Source: Alentia gelatinosa
Taxonomy: Eukaryota; Annelida; Polychaeta; Phyllodocida; Polynoidae
DNA length: 64,000 nt
Direction of reading: 5' to 3'
Assembly: GCA_950022655.1 (NCBI GenBank)
Contig: OX465583.1
Coordinates: forward strand, 15,399,298 to 15,463,297
The position numbers and the translations under genes were made by a program. Positions 55,156 to 64,000 of this stretch are shown here, one piece after another. Each line of letters begins with the position of its first letter. Position 1 is the first letter of the stretch. The notes beneath the pieces are model-generated. The model saw only the letters and a program-made list of their open reading frames with translations, searched no databases and was not told where the DNA came from.

Positions 55156-56756
55156 CACTGGCAGGTCTAGCTAAAATATGCTTATCTTTCTCTAAGTTAA
55201 AACCAAGATAATTTCCAACTATAAAGTTTAGACAGCTCAGACTCGTTGATACAATACTCTTGTTTGTTCCAGCAATTTAATCTGTCAAAAAACAACACTC
55301 CTCCAATCACACCCACCGTTCACACTTTAGGTGTGTTTGCTGTTTGTCTCTATATAAATACCGCTGGACTCGCCGTGTTTGTCCGAGCGGCCGCGTAACT
55401 AGCCAGTGGGCCGTTAGTGGCGCTGAACGGCAACACCTGTATTCAAATGCCTTAATTTAGACATCCTCACCTCGCACTGTCATATTGCCTAAAGCCACTC
55501 TCACCCCCTACTCACATAGGCTGAAAGTTCTTCCCAGCTGAGGGCGTTGCACTCTACGGTTCGCAGAATACCAACACGAGGGCGAACCCGCTGCTGCAGA
55601 GCCTTTGCGGATCGCACCATAGCAATGTCGCCATCTTTATTCAATTCAAATGTGGTTCCGTGGTCGCAAAGCGTTGGGTGAAGAAGTGTACCACAACTTG
55701 TTACGCCTCGTCTACCTGCTATGCTTCAATTCAAATGTGGTTACAACATGAGAATAACGAGACCACACGACACGATTCGATATTACTGAAGGAACGCTTT
55801 TCCCACAGTTTTATGAGCACGGAATCCCAGGACAATGTAATTGACCAGATATATTTTGTAATACGATATCTACATCTTCCTTGAGTCAGTTACACGCGCA
55901 GATTCTTAGCTCGGGATCTTTGCAGCATAGACAACCTGATATCTGAAAACAGTAATGGAGAAATATCTAGTATATAACGTGAAATGTATCTAGCTGATAT
56001 GATGACGAGAATTGGTAGCCTCTGTAGCGATGCTAGCTTTCTTCATGACTTTAGATTATATAGCAGTGTAGTGCAAGCTTTGTCACCATGATGACTATAG
56101 TATCTAACTTCATAGATAGACGAAGGCAGTATTTTCGATTAAAACAAGTTTATCTAAACACCACAGAACAGCAGCATCACGTCATTGTTGAAGAATGGAA
56201 AGCTGCAGCTATTCCCAGCTGATCTACAAACAAATAAATATAATTCTGACGATTCCACTTTGATGGGTTCGTCAGACCTCCGACATCTACGTGTGTGTGG
56301 GGGGGGGGGGGGAGGGGGCGTTGCTCCTGTTTTTGTGGTAGTAGATCGCAAATTTATTTTTACAGTCTCCAATCGCAGAACTACTGAAGCTTCCTCTGTC
56401 TCACCTCATATACATGTGCTCCTGAAAGTGCTCTGTCGCTATCTCATCATAGAAAACTAGCGACAGCACGTGAATATTGGGATACAATTCGATATCACGG
56501 GAGGGACGCTTTTTCAGTTGCGACATTAAAGTATACATAGAAATAACTTTGCGATCTGATGATAGCCAATGATACCATAAAATAACAGGAGCAACGACCT
56601 CCTACAAGAAGATTGGGACCTGTGTCTCCACCTCACGTAAAAGGAATCTCCCATCGCTCGATACACGAGTCAACTACATATATTTCAAGGTTATTTCTAT
56701 AGGGACGGATGATGCCCCGAGACGTCACGGGTCCAGCCTAGATCTGGGACCTGTTT
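55156..56756. other. No gene seen; G homopolymer
   Basis: A 14-bp G run near 56299. Short similarity between 55783-55815 and 56484-56520. No supported gene. Confidence 0.4.
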
Positions 56757-57043
56757 CAGTAGTTTCGTGACATGTCTAGATGGCGTCTGTGACACCATAC
56801 GGACAGATCACAAGATTGCAATCGATGACACGCTGAGTTTCACTCACTTCTCGTAGGAATTAAGCAATGACACTTTAACATGAGTAGGAGATCCATATAA
56901 CCTATAATCGTTCCAAATATGAAGAAGATTGGCCACTCCGATTTTCTGATATTTGCTAGTCTTTTTTGGCTGTTGCTTGCACTGTTGGTGCCGCTGTTGA
57001 TGTCTGTCTAGGCCTAATGTCACAAGCCTACTGAAACAGGTCC
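56757..57043. mobile_element. CWG-flanked MITE, copy 3
   Basis: 287 bp, same orientation and near-identical to 29832-30128. Flanked by CTG (56754-56756) and CAG (57044-57046), which defines the duplication as CWG rather than CAG only. Confidence 0.85.
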
Positions 57044-58155
57044 CAGATGATGCCTTGAGGAATCACCCAGCCAAGGAAGTATGATTCCGGCATCCTTCGC
57101 CGAATTCGTATATTTATGAAGTTGTCTTTATCATAACCAGGGAATAATTTCTCAATAAACTTTACATTTATACGGAAAGTAGGTATACCCTATTGAGAAC
57201 TTATAAATACACAAAACAAATGAAAATATTCAGGATGACGTATGATATCACGTGATGAACTTTCGATCTATGAGTTCAGATGGCAATGCCCGCGTCCGGG
57301 AAAAGGATACATGGGCACTAGTAACCGTCCCAAAGAGTGAAACACTGACGCAGGCGTCCGTCTTTAGAGGGTTAATGAAACGATTTATTCTTTCAATTCT
57401 AGGACAGGTTGAATTGAAGACTATTGAACATAAGGGTTGTCTTTTTTATGTTGTTATTGTTGGTATTTACCCCCTTACCCCTAAGTGTTGTTATTCCATA
57501 CTATTTAAAAAATTTTGGATTTTGTAAGACTTGCATTTTCACAAGAATGACAAAAAGGTCGCTACTCTTACCAAATTAATTCTATTGGAAAACAGGAAAG
57601 AATCCTTTTGCAAATTGTCACTTTCCTACTCTTATGATGTTTATAAAGTCTAATACTGAACAACTGTAAACTAAATATATTTGGTGTAAAAGAAGGACCT
57701 AATAAAATGCTTAAAAGACCAATACAAAAAAGAAGAGAGAGATAATTATTACTGCAAGATTAGAAGGTAGAAGGCATTCAATTCCTACTGAAATAATCAT
57801 GAGGAACTATCACCTAAGGTGTTACAATTGTCATAAATAACCAACTGAGTCAACTCAATTTGTATTGTTTTACCAAATAAATCATGAAGATTAAAATAGG
57901 TTTTATTTGCAAGATGCACATTACCTTCATCCAATTCTCTCACAGTTTCAGCCTCCGCTCTGATTAGATTTTACTCTCCGACTGTGAAACATTTCTTTAT
58001 TGGGCATGTTTTGCAGGTTCACAATTTAATGGCAATTCCCATTGTGGGTTGATTATTTGATGAAATTACCAATATAAGGAATTGACTCTGTTTTACAAAT
58101 ATCTGCGTCTATCTCCATAACTTCATGGAGTTCAGCCACCAGTTTGAGGAAGACG
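57044..58155. other. No gene seen
   Basis: AT-rich. The 91-residue ORF 57252-57527 has no recognisable domain. Confidence 0.4.
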
Positions 58156-58160
58156 AACGA

Positions 58161-58267
58161 CCGGAAGTGAGTCTATTTAGACGCCGTTAGTAATAACGGA
58201 GTAAAGCGGAAATGACGTAGATCAGACTTGTCCCGTTCTACACGTGACGTTAACGACTCATGGAAAA
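58161..58267 (+). promoter_or_regulatory. TATA-less promoter candidate
   Basis: CCGGAAGTG (ETS) at 58161-58169, TGACGTAG (CRE-like) at 58213 and CACGTGACGT (E-box/CRE) at 58241, within about 90 bp and directly upstream of an ATG in good context (AAAAATGG). Confidence 0.45.
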
Positions 58268-58300
58268 ATGGCCCAAGGCAGAAAAAAGTCTCCAGCGAGG
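58268..58300 (+). CDS. Candidate first coding exon (MAQGRKKSPAR)
   Basis: An ATG just downstream of the ETS/CRE/E-box cluster opens 11 codons, MAQGRKKSPAR, ending at CGAGG|GTAATGAG, a plausible donor. Short basic first exons beginning MAQG occur in the C19orf53/UPF0390 family, but 11 residues are too few to assign it. The next exon was not found. The frame would be phase 0. Confidence 0.3.
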
Positions 58301-58503
58301 GTAATGAGAAATATGCAAACGATATTGGGAGCAGGCCTTGTTTTTATGAATCGACCGGACATCAAAGATGGAGGATAGGCACCTCTTGATATGACCGGAT
58401 TTGGTCATGTGGGAGAACACAGATAATAAACAAATATCAGGGATCTTAATGTACTGGAGGACGGGGCCTGTACCGGTACGCTAATACGAATGCCTACCTG
58501 TAT

Positions 58504-58790
58504 CCAGGGGGCTGTTGAATAAACTACGAGCGAGAAAAAAGTCTCCCAGAGTTGTCTTTGGGGCCATAGTGTTGTATACAACAATGTGCTGTAAACAGAA
58601 GATATTGTGACAATAAGATTAATCTAAACCTCTTACAAGGTGTTGTATACAAATACGTTCATTTAGAAAATATCTTCACTTCTGTCCTACAACACTGAAT
58701 GTAAAAAAAACACGTCGAAGACATCGTTTATCGTTGGAGTTATCGTATCGTCCAGCACTGCACTAGAAACTTTATTCAACAGCCCCCTGG
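58504..58790. mobile_element. MITE with CCAGGGGGCTGTTGAATAAA termini
   Basis: 287 bp. TIRs CCAGGGGGCTGTTGAATAAA (58504) and TTTATTCAACAGCCCCCTGG (58771-58790) are perfect over 20 bp. Inner GTTGTATACAACA words are repeated. No clear target duplication, so the superfamily is left open; CAGGGG-type ends would fit hAT. Confidence 0.75.
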
Positions 58791-58946
58791 TCATGACTTC
58801 AAATTGGCCACCAGCTTTGATGGGATACACTGGAGCACAGTAGTCACAGGCAGCTGACCCGGCTTCACAGGTGATGGCAGCTATCCAGGCACTCATAGGC
58901 GGTGGCCCAGGGTCCCCTCTCCCGACAACAGTCCGGCCAGCTCCCT
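58791..58946 (-). CDS. Candidate internal exon cut by a MITE
   Basis: On the minus strand TGCTTTTCATTAG gives an acceptor, followed by an open frame reading GAGRTVVGRGDPGPPPMSAW, then CEAGSAACDYCAPVYPIKAG, up to the MITE boundary at 58790. The cysteine pattern, proline/glycine stretch and RGD look protein-like rather than random. Beyond the MITE, ATACAG|GTAGGC at about 58500 could be the donor, implying that the MITE inserted near the exon's 3' end. Family not recognised. Confidence 0.3.
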
Positions 58947-59087
58947 CTAATGAAAAGCATATGGTTCATCATATTCTAAAAATCCAAAACGGCTTGCGTA
59001 TCAGAAGCAGGTACAGTCTCTTTCTTTGACAACAAGTATGTATTCAGGGGCCCAGAACATACAATTTAAACAAAATCAAATAATGTT

Positions 59088-59343
59088 GATCTCGCTGAAT
59101 ATTGTTTGGGAATATTCAGGAAGATTCATATGCTAGAAGATCTAACCTTTCCCGCACTTTTTATTCAATTATTGTACAAACATCTCAATGAAATAATCGA
59201 ATATGCAAGGGATTTCAATTTTAGCCAGGTTAGGTGATGGTCGCAGCCATTGTGGAGGGCATCCTATACAGGCAGCCTGGCGTTACGATGCAAAAATCAT
59301 ATGCTGGCCGTTTACTGGCTAACAAAAGTCAGAATAAAATATA
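59088..59343 (+). repeat. Dispersed repeat delta, copy 1
   Basis: CTCGCTGAATATTGTT, GGGAATATT and TATGCTGGCCGTTTA occur here and at 60242-60377 in the same order, with internal indels. Confidence 0.65.
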
Positions 59344-59367
59344 ATATAAGAATAGGGATAAGGAGGA

Positions 59368-59664
59368 CTAAAGAGGAAACCAACAAGTTTTGGTCAAATT
59401 CGTCGTTCTCCACGAGTTTGATGCGGTGTTATATGAACGAGGCGACAGCCAAGTGAATATCATGTAGCATTCAAACGAGTTGGAGAATGACTTCTTTGAC
59501 CAAAACGAGTTGCTTTCTGTATTTATCTCACTCCTGTACACACTGAAAGAATGGGCAACAAAGAGGATATAGACCATTGAGAACGGACTGCAATACTTGA
59601 AGAGGCATGGAGAACGAGATCCCAATGTTAAGCCTATGGACATTTATTCCAGGGTTGAGATAAA
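59368..59664 (+). mobile_element. Palindrome-IR2 element, copy U
   Basis: 297 bp like copies P and Q, with the same 154 + 143 bp split, although the arms have diverged greatly. GAGGAAACC starts the left arm, TTTTGGTCAAA pairs with TTTGACCAAAA, and the core is AGGCGACAGCC (59440-59450). IR2 is TTTATCTCACTCC at 59522 and GGGTTGAGATAAA ending at 59664. CAATGTTAAGCCTATGG precedes it. Confidence 0.8.
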
Positions 59665-59808
59665 TCTTAAAAGGCAGTACTCCATGCCCGGCATTCAATA
59701 GGCAGGTCAGATGGGACCAGCCTACGGCCACATGGAGGGAAATAATAGGCTCATTCACGGCTGCAGCCATTGCACGGCCTATGTCGGCACCGCCTATCCT
59801 TATCCAGA

Positions 59809-60106
59809 ATATTAGGAAACGTCCTTACTGTGGACGAAATGGTCCCTGTTCGAGGTCAGTCGTCGATTTCATACTGCCTGACGCCATAGGCAGAAGGCAG
59901 TATGAAAACGAAGACTGACCGAGAACAAGAACTATTTGGTCTACAATGAGGACATTTGATTATTATTATATACTTTTAATTGGTGAAAAAAGGCCATTTT
60001 AATGACATTCAAAGTGGCAGTCACAGTGGGCACGAACATTATCATTACTGCACCCCGAGCAGCGGGCAGTATTTAATAGACATTCGGACATAGGTATATA
60101 GTAATA
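59809..60106 (+). mobile_element. Palindrome-IR2 element, copy W
   Basis: 298 bp. TTTCATACTGCC pairs with GGCAGTATGAAA and GTCCTTACTGTGGAC with GTCTACAATGAGGAC. The centre CTGACGCCATAGGCAG is a diverged core. IR2-left TATTATTATATAC is at 59961 and IR2-right CATAGGTATATAGTAATA ends at 60106. A second GGCAGTATTTAAT word lies in the payload. Confidence 0.7.
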
Positions 60107-60241
60107 TGCCTGTCGTACTAAGCAGCGGAATTTAGGCACACCATCTAATGCTCAGGTACAGGCCTCATCTCAGGCCGTTCCAGCTCAGGCTCAGTATTTT
60201 CACCAGCCTTAGGTGGCTGAGAACAAGAGGTCGCTTAATCT

Positions 60242-60377
60242 ATCTCGCTGAATATTGTTGGGGAATATTAAGTATGCTAGAGGATCCAGCCTTTCTCACA
60301 CTTAATTTGATGCGCGTAGGTATGGCGCAAGTCTATGCTGGCCGTTTATCTGTTAACAATAGTCAGGATAAAGTAAA
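60242..60377 (+). repeat. Dispersed repeat delta, copy 2
   Basis: Shorter direct copy of 59088-59343. Copies U and W lie between the two. Confidence 0.6.
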
Positions 60378-62383
60378 AAGTAAGAAATTTCCTCAGAAAG
60401 ATAAACCTTTTTATTAGGTAAATCCAATGAAATATGATTTCTAAAGACAAACATACTGAAAAAATGATTTGAAAAAATAATTTGCCTCCTGTGGAAGAAC
60501 TAACCTTTTAGCAAACTAGTGTGGACACAAACATTTTTAATAAACCGGCTGATGTTACAAAACCTGGAACTTTTATCAGATAAAGTCGTCAGGTATTTAT
60601 AGCCTCTCGTTCGAAAGTCCCACTTGGCATGTGTAATCCATTGAAGGAGATGTTGGTGACCGAGACAGAGGCTGTCCAGGTCTGTGCCGGACATCACAGT
60701 GAGAGGATCGACCCGGAGTCCCGCCGAGACGATCACAGGCCGCCCTGCGACGAGCGCCGGAACAAGGCGGCATGATCCTCCCAGATTCAATCTGCCTGAA
60801 TCCGCCCGCCCAGGGCGCCCGCACGCCCGCCGGCTTGCCCGCTCAGCCCAACCCAGTCCAGCCCACCAGGTACGCCTAACCACCCGGCCGCCCGTCTAGC
60901 CCACCCCACCCAACTCTTTCTATCCATTTTCACTCCTCACACTTGCTGCCAATGCTTGCCACCCACTCTCGCCCCCATGCTTGCCCTCATGCTTGTCCCC
61001 ACTACTTGGCCTCCATGCTTGCCACCGCCCCCCCCCCGCTTGCCCCCACCCTTTCACCCCCCCCCCCTCAAACCTCGTGCCCCCATTTCTTGCCCTCAAC
61101 TCTTTCCACCCTGTCCTTCCCGCCACCAAGTCCTTCCAGCCACTCATTCCAACACTCTTACCACCCACTTTTGCCACTCACAAATGTCCCCTTTTTGCCC
61201 CTACCCTTCTCCCCGCTCCTGCATTCCACTCTTGCATTTCCCTCTTGCCGCCCACACTTACCGCTCACACTTGCCCCAAACCCTTCCCCCTAACACTTGC
61301 CTGCCCCCCCCCCCGCCCCCCCCCCCCCGCCCCACTGCCCACGTTCCAGGCTTTCAGGGATGGAGCTGGGCAGAGAGAGCACCGATCCTTGCCCCGGGCC
61401 TTCAATCCTGCGCCACCGGACATGAAAGAGTGGGTCTGAACAATTGGATCACATCAAATCTCCGCCACGCCCCCGAGAGGCCTGCTGCTAAAACCTACAA
61501 CATGCCAAGCATCGATTTCTCCTTTCTTTACTTTTTTCTAATATCCATATATTTTTGGGTAATGAGGGGTTGAGGCGTGCTGGCGCTGTCTGGAGATGGA
61601 TACATGGCGCCCGTACTTTTGTTTGGCTGTAGGGGGACTGGGGGTCGTCAGAACGTGGAGGCAACCTCCTCCTAGCCTCCACGGGGGTGAGAGAAGGCGG
61701 GTAGGTGTGTAATTATATGAGGGGCTTCACGCCTACGACTTGCTCCCATTGTCAACAGGCGGACATGGATCTACAACGACAACGCTTTCTATTGATGTCT
61801 ACAAAATGCCTATTGACGAACCTCATAGTGAAAATCATAATAAATAAAAGCATTCACAAAAGTAATTACTTTCTAAAGTTGAAGACAACAATGTGATATG
61901 GAGAAAACATAAGAAACAGATGGAACCGACCACCAGCCTCTAGCGATCGCTAGGCGCAAAAGATGACGTAGAGAAACATATTAAATCTTTTACCTATATC
62001 ATTGATATGATTTTACACACACAATGGGATTATTCCAATTATATGTTTAAAGAAATACCTTGTTTTGTTTGGAGAAATATATCTTGCTCTGAAGAAATCT
62101 GAGAAATCGCTGGCAAAACCAATGCACAGTGTAACAATGCAATACTCTAGCCTCGACTCGTATTCTCCGTTTCTACTACTGGCCGAATGCCTACACCAGA
62201 CATCTCATCAGTTTCTACTCCTAATTGTCTCATCACTTCAACGGAGTCGCCCACTTAAGTCCCAGTGTCACTCGTGTGGCGTCCACACTCTTTCCCACTC
62301 TCTTGCCTTCCACTCTTGTCCGCCACTCTTGCACGCTATACTAGTGGCTTGCCCTGCGACAGTCGGCCCGGCTTTACAGGGGC
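60378..62383. other. No gene seen; C-rich low complexity
   Basis: 60690-60900 is CpG-rich without a domain. 60945-61325 is a C-rich tract of CCACTCTTGCC-like words with C runs. ORFs over both are compositional. Confidence 0.5.
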
Positions 62384-62781
62384 CGTCCACCAACCACGAC
62401 AAGGCTACGACAATGGCTTTCCGACAAGGTCCACGACAGGTCTACGATTGGAAGCCTTGTCGTAGCCTTGTCGTGGTTGGTGGACCACAGTTCCCGACAA
62501 GAGGCTACGACAAGGCCACGACAGGCTGCGACATGAAGCTTGTCGGGGGCCTTCCGACAAGGTTACGACAAAATCGAACATGTTCGATTTTGGAGCCGTG
62601 TCGTGGCGTGTCGTGGCGTGTCGGGTGGTTGTTGATAGAATATTTAGGTGGAGCGTGCACTTCCCGACAGGCTGCGACAAGGGCTCACGACAAATCCCCT
62701 CCTCACGACAATGCTGTGACAAGGCACCGATTGGAATTTTCTTGTCTGTTCTTGTCGTAGCCTTGTCGTGGTTGGTGGACG
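62384..62781. mobile_element. MITE with CGACAAGGC-rich interior
   Basis: TIRs GTCCACCAACCACGACAAGG (62385) and CCTTGTCGTGGTTGGTGGAC (to 62780) are perfect over at least 24 bp. A third copy of the inverted terminus lies inside at about 62456-62485. The interior is dominated by CGACAAGGC/GCCTTGTCG words on both strands and an ATCGAACATGTTCGAT palindrome. No target duplication was resolved. The ORF 62065-62760 runs through it and is not a gene. Confidence 0.75.
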
Positions 62782-62814
62782 CACCCTCTTACTGGTGCCC
62801 TGCCCTGCTAAAAT

Positions 62815-63760
62815 CAGACTGGCTGTACTGATCCGTACCACCTACACTAAGGCGGGCTTTACTGCCCCCTGTCCCGCTACACTCAGGTATGATAAACTGG
62901 CCCTGCCCCACTGCACTCAGGCTGGCTCAGCTGGTCCTTGCCCCTCTACATTCTGACCAGCTATACTGGTCCTTGCCCCTCTACATTCTGACCAGCTATA
63001 TTGGTCCCTGCCCCTCTACATTCAGACCAGCTATATTGGTCCCTGCTCCTCTACATTCAGACCAGCTATATTGGTCCCTGCTCCTCTACATTCAGACCAG
63101 CTATACTGGTCCCTGCCCCTCTACATTAAGACCAGCTATATTGGTCCCTGCCCCTCTACATTAAGACCAGCTATACTGGTCCCTGCCCCTCTACATTAAG
63201 ACCAGCTATATTGGTCCCTGCCCCTCTACATTCAGACCAGCTATACTGGTCCCTGCCCCTCTACATTCAAACCAGCCATACTGGTCCTGGCCCCTCTACA
63301 TTCAGACCAGCTATACCGGTCCCTGCCCCTCTACATTCAGACCAGCTATACCGGTCCCTGCCCCTCTACATTCAGACCAGCCATACCGGTCCCTGCCTCT
63401 CTACATTCAGACCAGCCATACCAGTCCCTGCCTCTCTACATTCAGGCCGGCTACACTGGTCCCTCCCATGCTACACTAAAGCCAGCTATACGTGCCCTGT
63501 CCCAGTACATTCAGACTGGCTACGTAGTCCTTGTCCTGCTACACTCTGACTAGCTATACTGGTCCTGCCCCACTACACTCAAGAATATACTGCTCAACTC
63601 TACTCAGGCCTAGTCACTAAGTCCTTTAGTGCCCTGTCCCACTACACTCCTGAAGGCCGGCTATACTGATGCCTCACTACGCTCAGGGTGACTATACTGG
63701 TGTCCTGCCCCACTCCACTCAGGCTGGCTATCGTGGTCCCTATACTCAGGTCAGTTATAT
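62815..63760 (+). repeat. 35-bp minisatellite, about 16 clean and several degenerate copies
   Basis: The unit contains ACCAGCTATACTGGTCCCTG and CCCCTCTACATTCAG. The clean array is about 62920-63470 and the edges decay. 35 is not a multiple of three and the unit lacks stops in the forward frames, so it yields ORFs with a 35-residue superperiod; these are not taken as genes. Confidence 0.9.
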
Positions 63761-64000
63761 TGGCACTGTACTTGCTACTTCAAGCAATCCTTGGGGGCAG
63801 TATCTAATCGGAGAATGGAATGGAGAGGAGAGAAATAATAGAAGTAGCTAAGATGTAGGGCAGAGTGAGATTTTGGGGCAGGGTGGGATGTGACGTAGGG
63901 GAGTGGTGGATGGCTGCATGACTCTTCCCCTGAATGTCATTCTGATGAACACGCCCCGTCTTCCCGTCAGAGCTGCTCATTGCCTCCCGTCGAGCTGCTC

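Noticed and set aside
58504..58790. Firm hAT assignment
   Set aside because: CAGGGG-type ends fit, but no 8-bp target duplication is visible at the flanks.
60945..61573. Proline-rich ORFs of 116-205 aa in three frames
   Set aside because: All three frames are open because of C-rich low complexity.
62065..62760. 231-aa ORF
   Set aside because: Runs through the CGACAAGGC MITE and has no recognisable domain.

Overview
The window looks like intergenic or intronic nuclear DNA from a metazoan, most likely a marine invertebrate. Non-LTR retrotransposons, a DIRS/Ngaro-like tyrosine-recombinase retroelement, several TIR-bounded non-autonomous DNA transposons, long minisatellites and AT microsatellites sit together, while there are no operons, ribosome-binding sites, rRNA or tRNA genes. 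The species cannot be named from the sequence. No complete host gene was recognised. A few promoter-like stretches and candidate single exons are listed at low confidence.

Layout. 1-13 kb: two large palindrome-bearing elements (1-814, 1645-2166), a fold-back with tandemly built arms (3247-3764), further palindromic elements (4202, 8981, 12909), three Harbinger-like MITE loci (7973, 10652, 11762) and a LINE 3' fragment on the minus strand (9415-10243). 13.6-16.4 kb: a LINE with an interrupted RT, an RT reading frame at 14590-15714 and an A-rich tail. 17-24 kb: G-rich low complexity and a 64-bp minisatellite of about 1.8 kb. 24.4-28.2 kb: a promoter-like GC-rich island, a minus-strand LINE fragment, an IR-only palindromic element and a pogo-like MITE. 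28.8-33 kb: a degenerate minisatellite, then a minus-strand DIRS/Ngaro remnant split by a 5'-truncated LINE (30701-32505, 506-aa RT frame, ATCCT target duplication) and by a CAG-flanked MITE. 35-38 kb: a cluster of duplicated unclassified repeats with polypyrimidine tracts. 40-52 kb: a 10-bp repeat, a candidate terminal exon, more palindromic elements, four further TIR elements, a CpG-rich promoter-like region (48.8-49.5 kb) and a palindromic element sitting between two TA microsatellites. 52-64 kb: a 50-bp minisatellite, a second copy of the large palindromic element, more MITEs, two promoter or exon candidates, two more palindromic elements and a 35-bp minisatellite.

The most distinctive signal is a family of non-autonomous elements with one shared architecture, seen at 13 loci (about 5.2 kb, roughly 8% of the window). 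Each starts with a near-palindrome of about 150-160 bp, usually with a core close to AGGCGWAGCCG at its centre. A second short inverted repeat (IR2) follows directly and brackets a variable payload, usually with a GTTAAGYCTATGG-like motif before the right IR2. Arms differ strongly between copies but still pair within each copy, and total length is nearly constant (297, 297, 297 and 298 bp in four copies, one pair highly diverged). I do not recognise this as a named family. It is the best candidate here for something undescribed.
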